DNA of 64,000 bases from Ophiura sarsii (Eukaryota; Echinodermata; Ophiuroidea; Amphilepidida; Ophiuridae), in the NCBI GenBank assembly GCA_035610835.1, contig CM069455.1:36549278-36613277 (forward strand), in the 5' to 3' direction. Under the pieces are notes generated by a model. It saw only the letters and a list, made by a program, of their open reading frames with translations. It made no database searches and was not told the origin of the DNA. A program made the position numbers and the translations under genes. Below are positions 14,301 to 24,921 of this stretch, in pieces. The number at the start of each line of letters is the position of its first letter. The stretch's first letter is position 1.

Positions 14301-14312
14301 CTGGATTTCCAT
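2056..14312 (-). CDS. Membrane-anchored SBP family 3-like (amino-acid-binding) protein, seven exons
   Basis: I reconstruct join(14312..14114, 13625..13556, 10765..10713, 9815..9687, 8705..8509, 7052..6975, 2373..2056), complement strand, 1044 bases, 347 residues. Every junction has GT/AG ends and the phases 1, 2, 1, 1, 0, 0 agree on both sides. Residues 28-50 form one hydrophobic helix with no signal peptide cleavage look, so a type II orientation is likely. From about residue 67 the sequence resembles bacterial family-3 extracellular solute-binding proteins: a GFHVD motif at 99-103, an ERARTFKFS segment at 157-165 whose Arg sits where the family binds the ligand alpha-carboxylate, GFVDGYT at 197-203, and a YPN..ENAVISGE block at about 227-242. 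Cys 109, 116, 126 and 149 suit an extracellular fold. No ion-channel segments exist, so it is not a glutamate receptor. The ligand is unknown; an amino acid is the family expectation. The first ATG in frame is used; the upstream TTG is not a start. Confidence 0.82.
2885..3120. repeat. Dispersed repeat related to 28775-28925
   Basis: The cggcacac..gtatactctagat block, a ccatccttagttttacc block and a following cttatt-atgaatat block recur in the same order at 28775-28925. The first block is also in the 122-bp tandem unit. Confidence 0.5.
3580..3935. repeat. Cluster of tacagggtg motifs
   Basis: The motif occurs at about 3581, 3604, 3769 and 3926. Similar acagggtgtct termini occur at 10968 and, inverted, at 12000 and 63118, so these look like element ends or relics of them. 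Confidence 0.4.
4815..5110 (+). mobile_element. tRNA-derived SINE
   Basis: An A-box-like tggtcgagtgg at about 4823 and a B-box-like gagttctagccc at about 4867 are spaced as in a tRNA. They are followed by the cttgggcaagg...cattgcctc body common in animal SINEs. The tail block acaatctaagtgc recurs at 48790 in another SINE remnant. Confidence 0.65.
5532..6585. mobile_element. TIR element, family A, copy 1
   Basis: The ends read ggtcacgcgttatgaactcgcctcc and, inverted at the right, ggtcatgtgttttaagctctcctcc. The whole interval matches 20000-22151 in inverted orientation. No transposase frame is visible, so it is non-autonomous. The short reading frames here are not genes. Confidence 0.7.
6975..7052 (-). 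CDS. SBP-like gene exon 6
   Basis: A 78-base phase 0-0 exon with acceptor atttcgcag and donor GTACGT. It codes residues 217-242, ending NLDTVENAVISGE. This matches the family's pattern of a loop followed by A-L-x-x-G. Confidence 0.8.
7540..7860. repeat. Dispersed repeat matching the core of the 10.8-12.3 kb element
   Basis: Blocks around cctagggcgtct, ggtaagccgtcaaagcccg, ggtcctgaat, tgacgtcatgcg and gaccatggtaccaaataa recur in inverted order at about 11250-11720. Confidence 0.6.
7990..8250. repeat. Degenerate ACTCA/TGAGT short-repeat block
   Basis: Many spaced copies of actcaa, gagtaaa and ttactca in both directions lie in about 260 bases. The texture resembles the gggtaaa/tttaccc block at 40.3-41.6 kb, but the sequence differs. 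Confidence 0.45.
8509..8705 (-). CDS. SBP-like gene exon 5 (ligand-Arg region)
   Basis: A 197-base exon with acceptor tatccacag and donor GTAAGC. It codes residues 152-216, including the RARTFKFS segment and GVKFGFVDGYTNDE, which matches the family's conserved G.VG...G block after the hinge. Confidence 0.82.
9250..9656. mobile_element. MITE with TAGACCATTTCAAAT termini
   Basis: The left end has two adjacent copies of catagaccatttcaaattga and the right end ends atttgaaatggtcta. A single related end is at 39418. The ends sit at TA, suggesting a TA-target element. It lies in intron 4 of the SBP-like gene. Confidence 0.55.
9687..9815 (-). CDS. SBP-like gene exon 4
   Basis: A 129-base exon with acceptor ataaacag and donor G|GTACGT. 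It codes residues 109-150 and is rich in Cys, ending GGWYDACG. An alternative donor three bases upstream (GTGGTA) would drop one Gly and keep frame. Confidence 0.8.
9901..9976. repeat. ATTCT pentanucleotide microsatellite
   Basis: About 15 perfect copies of attct in 76 bases. Confidence 0.95.
10048..10560. repeat. 20-bp minisatellite, about 25 copies
   Basis: The consensus unit is tcactgatcactagcaagcc, with C/T variants at a few positions. It is followed at 10567-10620 by two copies of a related 27-bp unit (aagcgtgccttacttctgatcac). It lies within intron 3 of the SBP-like gene. Confidence 0.95.
10713..10765 (-). CDS. SBP-like gene exon 3 (GFHVD motif)
   Basis: A 53-base exon between a gttag acceptor and a GTACGT donor. 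It codes residues 91-107 and carries the G-F-x-V-D signature typical of family-3 solute-binding proteins. Confidence 0.8.
10803..12309. mobile_element. Foldback element with arms of about 350-500 bp
   Basis: From aaataagctgct at the left, the sequence is repeated in inverted form ending agcagtttattt at the right. The arms include the acagggtgtctcaa block (10968 against 12000) and the gtcgatttt..taggtagctttagtt block near 11150 against 11820. The left arm lacks about 100 bases present in the right arm. The core at 11170-11800 includes a poly(G) run and matches 7540-7860 in inverted orientation. No protein is encoded. Confidence 0.75.
12522..13045. mobile_element. MITE family B, copy 1
   Basis: The ends CAGTCAATAGTTAGGTCAC and, inverted at the right, CAGCCAGTAGGGAGGTCAC match at 15 of 19 positions. 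The whole element recurs inverted at 59141-59743. It lies in intron 2 of the SBP-like gene. Confidence 0.75.
13556..13625 (-). CDS. SBP-like gene exon 2
   Basis: A 70-base exon from a tttag acceptor to a GTAAGT donor. It codes residues 68-89, including KIWTIATGFFPHSDIY, which corresponds to the first beta strand of the binding domain. It is too short to be found by ORF length alone. Confidence 0.8.
13792..13995. repeat. Poly(C) and poly(G) runs in the SBP-like gene intron 1
   Basis: Long C runs at about 13792-13803 and 13890-13909 and a G run at about 13979-13992 create apparent proline- and glycine-rich frames that are not genes. Confidence 0.8.
14114..14312 (-). CDS. SBP-like gene exon 1: cytoplasmic tail and transmembrane anchor
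   Basis: Codes residues 1-66 plus the first base of codon 67. It contains the polar N-terminus and the helix at residues 28-50. The exon ends at a consensus donor (G|GTAAGT), after the residues TVDEIS. Confidence 0.8.
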
Positions 14313-14342
14313 TTTTAATACCAAGAGCTGCGCTCGCCTCTT

Positions 14343-14354
14343 ATTTATTTATAC
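14343..14354 (-). promoter_or_regulatory. Possible TATA box of the SBP-like gene
   Basis: The minus strand reads TATAAATAAATAA here, about 35-40 bases upstream of the chosen ATG. The sequence is right for a TATA box but would imply a very short 5' UTR. Confidence 0.3.
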
Positions 14355-14833
14355 CATCAAATGGTAAACAAACAACCTGCTAAATACCTGAACCGTGACT
14401 TTGATAGCCACAGAGGGGATTTTCCGATCTTGAACTTGTATACTTAACTTAATTGGAATGGCATTAGTAATCCTCCCGAAAGGTCAGGATGGCAATCATA
14501 ATATTATATGCACTGACGGCAAAATCACCAACAAAACCTACTGTCACGAATTGCTGTATAGTCGAAAGTAGCGTTTGTTTATCGTACACGTTTGCTTTGC
14601 CGGTATACTTTCACGCGTTATGACTTGTCATTGATTTACACGTGCATATCGACAGTACATGGTTTCCCAACAGTAAAGAAAGACAACTTTTAATGCTATA
14701 AGATATTAGAAGGTTTTCATTAAACATTGAGGCGTATATAAAACAGCTGAGATTTATCACATTTTGTTGAATGCAAACAATAAAACACCGTTAAATAATT
14801 TCTCAAAAAGTTATGCCTAAATGTATGCGGAAC

Positions 14834-15297
14834 CTTAGGGGGCACAGCACTAAATAAACCGCCCATTGGATTACATGTAATTAGGGCTAAAAGAGTCGCT
14901 ATTTTGGGCCCTTAGTAACTCTTTTTGGAATGTCTCGAATGCTTTATTCTAACAAACAAATATTAAAATTTCATAAAATCGTCAAGAACATTAGATTTTA
15001 CGATATGATCATTTAAACAGCGCCACCCCTATTTTCAGCCCGGACGCTCGCCTTCTAACCGCCTCCGAGCATGTGTGTTCATCCACGTGATAAATGTTCG
15101 ATACAATCGAAAATCAGTATTTTGCAATATCTTGATCAAAGTACAAGAGATTATCTTTCATTTTAATTTTGAAATGCTACCCTCACGCCAAACTGATTCC
15201 CAAAGGACCCCATTAATCAAAAAATCGTTTTTTGTTTTTGCCGGAACTTACTACCATTACACAAAACGAGGAGTGATTTAGTGCTGTGCGCCCTTAG
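14834..15297. mobile_element. MITE with GGGGGCACAGCACTAAAT termini
   Basis: The left ttagggggcacagcactaaat is matched by atttagtgctgtgcgcccttag at the right. CTTAG abuts both ends, so a short target duplication is possible. No coding signal. Confidence 0.6.
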
Positions 15298-15575
15298 TAG
15301 TTTATAGTTTGTTGGTTTTTGTCTTCACAATAATGCCTATTTTCTTAACAGAGAGTCATTTAATTCCTGCAGGAATTTTTGATTGTATTTTATTCAGTCA
15401 TCCTTAAGTCATTTAGTTAATGTTCTATAACAAGACAATATGTGAAACATGTCCAGGATTCAGCAGGAGTTTGGTAAATAAGAGTTTTGCTATGTGTATA
15501 GGTTTTTAACAATATCTATGGTATCCGCCAATTCTGGCAATTGACAATAAGATGCGCCGCCGGTGGTTGATTTAA

Positions 15576-17986
15576 AGGTATATTATGTGATCTTTCCAGG
15601 GAACGCCCTCAACATCGAAAACAAAAGTTGAAAGCAGATTTTCTTGCAGATTTACATTTCTGATCATAAATCGTACATGCATTCCAAGTAACAGGGCGAT
15701 ACGATTCTTAATTACTTCAAAATCATGGTTTTAGAGTGAAAATAAACTGTCGGGTTATCCCGACAGTTTATATTACTGTCGGGTTATCCCGACAGTTTAT
15801 TCCACAAAAATGGGACCACTTGGGTTTTTATCATTCTTGATCCGGGAAATCTTACTGCAAGTATATATCACAAATGTTTATTAATATTATGGTAAAACTC
15901 GATGAGTGCTACTCAGAACACCATGGTTTGCCATACTTTAAATGACATTATCAGGTTCATATTTGTACTGAAAGGCCCTCAAAACCACCAAAAACACTGT
16001 TTCCACAGCTCGATGTCTCCGTTTTATGCTGCTGAATTTAATTCTCAATTCAAGTTTTTGTAATATTTTGATACGAGTAAATGTAGCAAACGTATCAAAC
16101 CAACATATAATGGCATTTAGTTCTGCCTACATTAATCTTAACGAGCACTTTTATTATCAAATGAACTTTCCACGAAATGTGTGTAATTTCCGATATCCGC
16201 ACATCTAGCGTTCCAACATAAACTGAATGTACTAAATTTGCAATCGTTTATGAACAATCCCGTAGCAAACCCACAATGCTAGTATTAGAATTATATCACC
16301 TCGAAAATCTCTGGCACATCATTTGGGCTATAAAAAATGTTGAAGTTCAGTATTTCAAACGACCGTTTTAAGCTTGTGAACTCCGTGATCGATGTTTATC
16401 GGTAGGTATTCTGTTACCGTTTAAAAAATAATATGTTATAGGTCCAATGGTTTTTCTTATCTATTGTGTCGAAAACAATAAAAATTCAACCATATGGCTT
16501 GCAGAAGGTCCGAAAAGGGATGAAAACGTGAAAGGCGTTATCTTGTAAAGTGTTATCACCCTCATTTGACGAAAATATAGCAAGAGCACAATCTTTCTTC
16601 TTTGGAAAATCTTTGAGAAGTCTAGATACAGCAGCGAAACATTGAAAACAGTGAGTTTGCTTCTTCTTTCGTGTTCTATATAACGCATATCACTTTGTGA
16701 ACCAAACGGTTTCTTCTAGAATATGTTGTAAGTGTAAATATATGGCTCATGAGTGTGTACTACCGCGCTACGCCAAATCACTCTATTGAGCAAGTATTGA
16801 GCATGTGTTTTCGTCAGGCTTAGTGCGCGTGTGTATGTCAGGATAACCATGGATAACGCTGTTCACAGGGATAACGGAATTCACCCTAAAATATCCATTA
16901 TCAATATTAAAAGAGAACAACTTCACAATATGCGTTGCATCATGATGCATTGTGTATGTAATTTAATACAGTAGTTAATGTAATGGTACATACCCCTTTT
17001 AAACGAAAATGCAAGCTATATAAAACATTTAAAGCGAAAATTAAATATGTGACCACTGTTTGACGGTCAATATTGGGAAATTCAACCCAAATGTATGGTT
17101 TAAATTATTTTTTGTGTGTTTAAAATTGATAAAACAAATACAGTTTCTGCAACAGCTGCATGATTTATGTCACTTTCAATTGTTTTATCTTTGTTTCAAT
17201 CCCATAACTATCATACACGTGAACGGCGTTATCCAAGAATAATACCATTAAAACTAGTATATAAAGTTATCTTTATATTATAATGACATACATTTTCAAT
17301 GTTGGGCTTAAAGAAAATATAACAATTGATACATTACAGAAGGGAATATTCTTCTACTAGAGTAAAATTGACAAAACAAGTTTTGGAAAAAGGTACAAAA
17401 AGCACATAGTTGTCAAAAGCGTTGGTTCATAGCAAGAGACTTGTTGAGGCTAAAAAAATGAAATTCATTCTTCTGTCGCAAAGCTTGTCAACTATTGTTA
17501 TGGGGAAACCTCTCAACGACAATTTTGTTGCTGTTATATCATATTCGGACTTAGTTAGGGATATAATGACACTGCCAATGCAATATGACACTAGATAACG
17601 CCGTTCACCGAGTGAAAAAACATATAAAAAACCTGAATTACATGGTTTCGTGCGTAAAAATGTGAGCAGTGGTGTTCGCAAACATTATTGTTCTAGTAAC
17701 TTTAGCATATTGGGTCATCAAAAACAATCAAAGTAAGCAGATTTGAAACAATTTATTTTCATAATTTTCCAAGCTGAATTGGTCCCATTTTGTGGAATGG
17801 CTCTTATATATTCACTCTAAATTCACTCTAAAACCATGATTTTGAGGTAATTAGGAATCGTATCGCTCTGTAACTTGGAATGTATGTACGATTTATGATC
17901 AGAAATGTAAATCTGCAAGAAAATCTACTTTCTAAAAAAAATCATGAATAGAGGGCGCTCTCTCGAAAAGATCACATAATATGCCT
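15576..17986. mobile_element. TTAA-flanked TIR element, 2.4 kb
   Basis: The ends AGGTATATTATGTGATCTTT and, inverted, AGGCATATTATGTGATCTTT are each bordered outside by TTAA (15572-15575 and 17987-17990). The inverted homology extends about 180 bp at each end, as far as the catggttttagagtgaa block. A TTAA target fits piggyBac-type insertion, though the termini do not have the usual CCC start. No long frame is visible in the interior. Confidence 0.7.
15742..15800. repeat. Two tandem perfect hairpins
   Basis: AAACTGTCGGG-ttat-CCCGACAGTTT occurs twice in a row just inside the left arm of the TTAA-flanked element. Confidence 0.85.
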
Positions 17987-18590
17987 TTAAAGAGGCCAAC
18001 ATATGAATGGACTCGTGGGGAAATGTGTAACATCCACTGGGAACCGCCGTTGTAGAGGGCGTAATTCCGACGAGTTGATCGTAGCTGTTGTGCAGTGTGT
18101 AAGCCCCTCATCTTTGTTAACCAACTAGTCTAGTTTACCAACAAAAAAGTATCCTCCATGCAATACCTAAAAATAAAAATGTAAAAAAGTGGGTCAAAAT
18201 ATCCCCATTCTACGGTAACTGAACATTTGTGCGCGATTTTCGCACATTTTGATTGAGCTTCAAATTTGCATCAATGTTTAATTTCTGATTTCTGTGACGT
18301 TTTGAACATTGTGGTACCGTAATTGTGTTATGGGTAAAAGCCCGGGGGGGGGGGGGGTTATACATTGATATGGTTTACGTACATTTTTGGGGGTGCTTTA
18401 TTTTTTGGCAACAATTGGTATAACGATGGAGTGTTTTTTTTTATCACAGACCAAAGCGCCTAATTTGCATAAATTGGGTGTATTTTGAAGATTTTTTTGG
18501 TAAAAAAGCAATTGTGCACAATTGGATGTTTTTCTAACAACATTGGTATATTGATGGGTGGGGGTGGGGGGGGGGGGGGGGGGGGTAATA

Positions 18591-18700
18591 CACCTATCAG
18601 TTGTAAGACGCACTATATGACCCCCGGGAATGGTGTGTCACTTTACTGAGGTGCGTCAATTTCTCGTGTACCATGACGCACCCTGTGTCCACAAAATGAC
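18591..18700. repeat. Dispersed repeat shared with 27518-27700
   Basis: Both start with acctatcagttgtaagacgc followed by actatacgacccccgg-type sequence and several gtgcgtca copies. A second shared block (aggtaggagga..cagaacaatc) lies at 19240-19300 and, inverted, at 27890-27955. Confidence 0.6.
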
Positions 18701-18742
18701 CAACCTTTGTCATAAAGGGTTCAAAAAAAGAAAGTATACCAC

Positions 18743-19028
18743 CCCCTAACAACAAAGATAAACCATGATTAGCACCATTTAAAGAAAATTAGTCACTTTT
18801 CAAAAGTCACATTTTCAATACACATACGCGGGAAGAAAAGAACACATGTTACCTGTTCATAATCAACGCAGTTGCACTGTGTGATCAATATCCGTTTCAT
18901 TCCCGGTCATTCAAAGTGCCACGCACAGCATTTTCTCGCGGCTTGCGTGCGTTGAAAATGTGACTTTTGAAAAGTGACCAATTTTCTTTAAATGGTGCTA
19001 ATCATGGTTTATCTTTGTTGTTAGGGGG
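18743..19028. mobile_element. Foldback repeat, arms about 90 bp
   Basis: The sequence from cccctaacaacaaagataaacc through aaaagtcacattttcaa is repeated inverted, ending tttatctttgttgttaggggg. Confidence 0.75.
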
Positions 19029-19689
19029 CAAATTTGGTATCAAATTATGCCTACACGATTCATCTAAATGCCTATTTAGCCTGTTTGGTCAAAACAAAAT
19101 CTTTTGTTGAACTCTTTACAATTATACGCACCCTTAGTCAACTTTGTGACGCGCGCACCATTGGTTGATTCTGACGGACCATGATATGACTCACCCCCGT
19201 TGGCGATTATTTTTTTCGTACATGATCCTAGTGAACGGTCCTATCCTCCTACCTCTGCTGTGGTTAGACTGTTCTGCGCTTGCGTGGTATAGCGCAATGA
19301 TGATCCCCTATATTATAGGTGGGAGTGACTATACATGACGGCTTGTAAATGCACGTAAATTCCCGCGTGATTCCTGTTCTGAATTAGCATTCAGGTTGAA
19401 GACCGTCGTGTACATAGTCTAAGCAATTTCGCTACACGACAGTCTTTTATACTCAATTTGTATCTGCGCATTGGTTAACGACTATCGTGTATACAATCTG
19501 CGCAATTACGCGACACGACAGTCTTGTATATAGTTTCGGCTATTATAGATACGCGGCAATAATCTATAATATGACAATACCGTCAGGAATGCTTATTTTA
19601 TTTGGAACACAATTTGACTAGACCCATACTTATGTTAACTTAATACTGGTAGCTTATTTCAACAAGTGTGACTTACCTGACATGCATTC

Positions 19690-19960
19690 TTTGGCCCGCT
19701 TTTCAACCGGTGTGGTTATTGCTTCACATGCGTTGAGTTACTTTACGGTCACTTACCCTGGTTTCGACCAGTGTGACTACAATTACCATTATTGAGTTAG
19801 CCCTTTCAACCAGTGTGATTACACTCATGAGTAATAGCCCTTTCAACCAGTGTGATTGCGATTACCTATTATTGAGTTAGCCCCTTTCAACCAGTCTGAT
19901 ATTACACATTCATGAGTAATCCCCCTTTTAACCAGTGATTGCAATTACCTATTATTTAGT
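19690..19960. repeat. Minisatellite with tttcaaccagtgtgatta core
   Basis: About six imperfect copies of a unit of about 40 bp alternate between two variants, with cctattattgagttag and cactcatgagtaata. Confidence 0.8.
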
Positions 19961-19999
19961 TGGTAATTACGTCATTAATCGCCAAAATATTATGACTAT

Positions 20000-22151
20000 G
20001 GTCACGTATTATAAGCTCGCCTCCTTTTGCGTTAAACACGGATTTTTGCTTTCGCGACATGATTTTAACTTTACACATTTATATTTGCTTGTATACCCCC
20101 TTGAGGTAGTACAAGTGTACATTTTATGAAGGGAAATTGCATGAAAAAACCAAATATGCCATTGAAATTATAGTACGTCCAAGGACTAAAATGGTATGAT
20201 TCACAATGTTCGAAAAATATCAGATTGTTTAAATTTTATTTGAGGTCCATATATGTTTTATACCTACCCCTATCCGTATTTAATTTACATATTTGAATTC
20301 CTTATGAAATTACTCATCAGATGATATGTAATTGTCAAAGGTTACTACGTCGGTCAGGTAATTGTACCGGCTAGTGAATATTTCTAACTTTATTTTTATA
20401 TACATTTTTAGAATGTTCAGAAATATTTGTTAAGGATGTACCCCTCCTTTATTTAAACTGCATTTCTTAATTCCTCTAGTTACAAGCATTCCAAAAATGT
20501 ATACTTTCATTATATTATCAGTCCCTTATATTCCTTTTGGACCGGGGATTTAACTATTCTCCGGTAATAAATCATGTAAGGATGTGTCTATTTCCCACTA
20601 TGTGGTCCAATTAAAAGACTGCAAAGGACATTATGCCCCCGCCTGTGTCTTGCCAGAGGACGGAGTACCATTTCCACCGCTATCCCAAGAACGGCCCAAT
20701 GGTCTATGAGCTTAGGATGTCTGTTTCGGCTGGTGTACTTCAGCTCACGTGTTGTCTACATTTGTTGGGACTTTTTATTTTGTTTTGTTTTTGATCAAAC
20801 TGGCAATGATGGAAATAATGTGTCAATGTTCATGTTGTTTGCTGGTGGAAAGAGAAAAGTCCATTGAATAATAACGAAGTTAGCTAATATTAACTGAAAG
20901 AAAATGTTAACATTTTACCCATGGTTAGATTTAAATAACATTGGACAATCCTAGAAGCCCAAAGTGTTACTTTTGTAAGTTGTTGTGGAAAGAAATTCGA
21001 ACTTTTAACTTCAATTTGTCAATAGAAATTAGTGCTTTTTGAAGATTTGGTAAAAAACAAAAGTTCAAATTTTGAAAAAAAAGTCACAATATAGTATCCA
21101 TTAGCAGACTTTAGTTTTAAAAATTAGTCCAATGTAGCTAATTAAGAGGCTGATGGCAACACCCAGGCAATAGTGTTGATTGCACCATGGCTAAAGGTCA
21201 CCCAGCATGTGGTCGGTGGGAGTTTGGTTCGCCAACTCTTGGTGGATTGAACTATGAGCCCAAAGCCCGATTGTTGAGAGTTGTTAGGTTAAGAAATTCA
21301 AACTTTGAAGTTGAATTTGTTATAAAATCTAGTCCTGTTTAAGATTTTGTCAAATTTCGATAAAAGTCACGATATAGCATACTTTAGAGCAGATTTTAGC
21401 TTTAGAAAATGAGCTCAATGTGGGTACTTGAAGAAGGTAAAAGTGGCAACACTGTTATATATAGACTGCCTCTTGCAAGTTCCAAACATGTGCCGCTCAA
21501 GGATTTCAATCAAGCTGGAGCTATATGGCCTGTCAACCTATCTTAGATGATTTATTACCGTCGAAATTTCAAATCTACGGTCCAAAAAGTGTTAAGGGCT
21601 GGGAACATAATGTTTGCTATCATAGGTTGAACAATTTTCTGTTATATTTTTAGTCATTTTTATAAATCTGGTAAATTGACTGAGGCTGATTATTCATGTT
21701 GACTGTGTAGCGAATAGGAAGAAAGCTGATGATCATGGTCTTATCCATAATTAATATAGTTGTTACAAATAGTTAACAAGTCTGTTCACATACTTAAAAT
21801 ATCCTTTAAAATGGGACCAGAATGGTGTTTGTAACATTAGGGGTAGACTAGTTGTTGTAAAAAGAACAAAGCATGGGATTATCCCCATTGAGTTTGTATA
21901 GGCGGTACCCCTTCCGTTCCGGCACCCTACCCCCCCCCCCCCCCCCCCCCCCCCTGGTCCCCAAACTTCAAACAGCTGTATCTCCTATTCTACATTAGCT
22001 ATACCAATGCCATTTTGCAGGCAGATAGCTTGTTATGAGGGCTTTAAAATGATTTTGTGGTTTTAAAAATATATAAGGAATATGACAGCATGAAACTAAA
22101 AAGTGTAACAGCAGCACCCTATTGGGAGTTAGGCGAGTTCATAACGCGCGT
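20000..22151. mobile_element. TIR element, family A, copy 2, with an internal insertion
   Basis: Inverted copy of 5532-6585, starting ggtcacgtattataagctcgcctcc and ending ggcgagttcataacgcg. About 1.1 kb at roughly 20545-21625 has no counterpart in copy 1 and is a later insertion. The insert contains a direct repeat of about 200 bp (around 20975-21185 and 21270-21455). A C run of about 28 lies at 21930. Confidence 0.7.
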
Positions 22152-23859
22152 TTATCTATACGTTTCTACGGGCACACTAATTGTTAATTTTATTCCATAT
22201 TTCATTGTGTATATTCTCAGAATGGCCTATAACTTTGACTTCATGACATTACGCTACTATAACACTATTACCACTCTCCTAATTAATATCATTCGGTATC
22301 GTCCGGTGTCCAGATCCGGTTCCTAGCTTCGTTCCGGTTCCTATCTTCGTTTTATTTCCAGGCTAAATCATTATATTTTCACAACGACGTCATCGCGTCA
22401 GGGCTTCATCTAAGTTACGAAATAAGGTTCATAAGGACATTAAAAATGCCAATTAAATGACTATCTGGTTAACATAGACTGCTGAAATGTACCTCAATCT
22501 TAGCACAAATAAATGTAAAGTCGAAAATGTTCTGTTCCCTTTTCTTGAGGGTTACAAACAGACGGGGACAGCTAGGGTTCAAAGGGTTAATCACGTGTAT
22601 TAAACACCCCCTCCAAGCCGGGTGAAAAGAAAAATAAGAGAATATGAAGGGGAAAGACAGGATAAAAATGAAAAGAGAAAAATAGATACACTAAAAGAAA
22701 CTAAATTGAAGAGATTATTAGGCATCGATGCTTTTTTCTGTCAGTCTGTTAAACTTGAAAGGGAGAATAACCCGTGTCACAGTGGCGTAGCCAGAAGAGG
22801 GGGGCGAAGGGGGCGACCGCCCCCCCCCCCCCCCCCCCCACCCACCAATATTGACGTCGTGTCGGTTGAGATTGGCACTGTCGGTTCATTTGACCAAAGG
22901 AATCATGGTCAAAGTACATAGAAGAAATTTGTTCGCGTCTTCCCAAAATGCAATATTCTTTTGTACAAGCTTGTTTAGAGTCAAAATGTAGCTAAATCGG
23001 GCAAAAAATAGGTGTAAACTCGAATAGAGGAGGAGCTGAATCGCAGATTAGCCCTATTTCTAATCCTATTCCCTTCTTTCATGATCAATTATCACCCTAT
23101 TGTATATCGTTAGAATAATCCTCCTTGAATCGGCCTTTCAAGACATGTGTATAGCCGCGATCAACCTCCACACTCGAGTGGTTTTGTAGGTATCACACTT
23201 AATGTGTTTCTAGATTTTATTTGTAAACTTTTATCACGCATGCGTACAAGGGGCATAACATCTATTTTCTTAATTAAGACAATGGATGTTTGGTCCCTCG
23301 TAAGCTAGCGTGATCATATTTTACACCACCGAAAGAGATCTCAGGGAAACGAACATTTCAGCATAACTTCTACCGAAATCGGCGGTATATTCGGAAAGTT
23401 ACGAATTATTGAATACGTCATTCTGTTTAGGGAAATTTGGTTCCCAAACTGTGAATTCTTAAGAAATAAGTCCGACAATTTGGTCATTTTCATATATTTC
23501 CTGCAATTTCCTGTAATTCAGACAGAGTTCAAAATAAACTTACTCATATATCGTACCGATTTATGAGGATATGATCGTGACCGAAGTTGACCGAAAAATG
23601 TAATATTGAATCAAATATTGCTACATTTCTGATGCAAACAGCAGAATCGAGGAAGACTACTGAACTTTCAAAAATCCCGCGTCAATTCAAAGAATAAACT
23701 GAATGGATTGCAGTGAATGACACGTGGTTGATTCCTTTCTGTAAAGCCGACCGAATCACGTGCAAGGCCTCTATAGACATGATAAACAAGTGACATCAAA
23801 ACCGCTCGAGCATGGAGGTCGATCGCGGCTAAACAATAGTCTTCAAAGGCCACTTCAAG
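22152..23859. other. Intergenic, no gene seen
   Basis: A poly(C) run sits at 22819-22839 beside cagtggcgtagccag at 22781, a motif like hAT-type termini. I see no coding exons with plausible splice sites. Confidence 0.4.
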
Positions 23860-24866
23860 GAGGGTTATGCTTACGACTCACATCTTGTATAAATGAAATC
23901 AGTGACTGGATGACTAAAAACAAACTCAAGCTCAATCAAGACAAAACTGAGTTTTTCATCGCATCGTCAAATTACAATTGCAAATTCATTAATGACATTA
24001 CCATCACAATTGGTGACACTGTAATACAGCCATCTCCAACAATCAAAAATCTGGGTGTCGTATTTGATCGCACTATGTCCATGACTGCACATGTTAAATC
24101 TACCATCAAAACAGTGAACTTTCATCTTAGAAATATTTATAGAATACGTCGTTTTATTACTGTTGATAGCTGTCACCATCTAGTCCGGTCACTGGTTTTA
24201 TCTCGTTTGGATTATTCAAACTCTTTACTTTATGGCATATCAGCGAAAGATCGCAACAAATTACAAACACTGCAGAACAGGGCTGCAAGAATAATTTTTA
24301 GATCAAACAGAATGGATTCGTCTGCACCCCTCCTTAGAGAGCTACACTGGTTACCCATTACATCAAGGATTACATACAAACTCATGTTGTTCACCTTCAA
24401 AAGTTTTCATGGCCTTCTTCCTATATACCTGACAAACTTTCTCACTCCGTACATACAAAATAGACCTAATCTGAGGTCAGGTGATGACAAATTACTTCTC
24501 ACAATCCCTCGCACGAAGCGTGCTCTTGGAGACAAAGCCTTCTACGCTATTGCTCCACGTCTATGGAACTCTCTACCTGCCTCACTCCGCAATTGTTCTA
24601 CTATTCATAAGTTCAAAAAGGCCCTCAAATTTCATCTGTTTCCTAAGCATTAATCCCCCGCCTCACGGATTCCATTCTGTTTTTTAGCTTTGTATATTGT
24701 GCTGTCATATTTTGTGTATGTATAGGCCCTTTTTACTTTGTACAGTATAATAATATGTTGCAATAAGTTTGAGTGTTTTTGTGTATTTTAAGATTTTACT
24801 ATTTTGTACAGCGCTTTGACCACTTTTGATTAGGCGCTTAATAAATGCTGCTTTATTATTATAATA
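23860..24866 (+). mobile_element. 5'-truncated LINE, CR1/L2-like 3' end
   Basis: The frame from about 23867 to the stop at 24653 codes the C-terminal part of a non-LTR reverse transcriptase: NQDKTEFF, then IKNLGVVFD, LDYSNSLLYG, LQNRAARIIF, LHWLPITSRITYKL and a PRLWNSLPASLRN block. Those are the thumb and C-terminal segments of CR1/jockey-group elements. The catalytic domains and endonuclease are missing, so this is a dead 5'-truncated copy. The 3' end reads gcgctttgaccacttttgat, then taggcgcttaataaatgctg and a ttattatta tail, typical of this group. The open frame has no stop across about 260 codons, which suggests a fairly recent insertion. Confidence 0.85.
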
Positions 24867-24921
24867 AGTGACTTACGATAAGCCTAGCATTGAACATGTT
24901 GAATAGGCGGCTATAAACATA

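Noticed and set aside
23668..23853. Minus-strand frame starting MAFEDYCLAAIDLHARAVL
   Set aside because: It lies just upstream of the LINE truncation point, has no homologous look, and no splice donor that leads to another exon.
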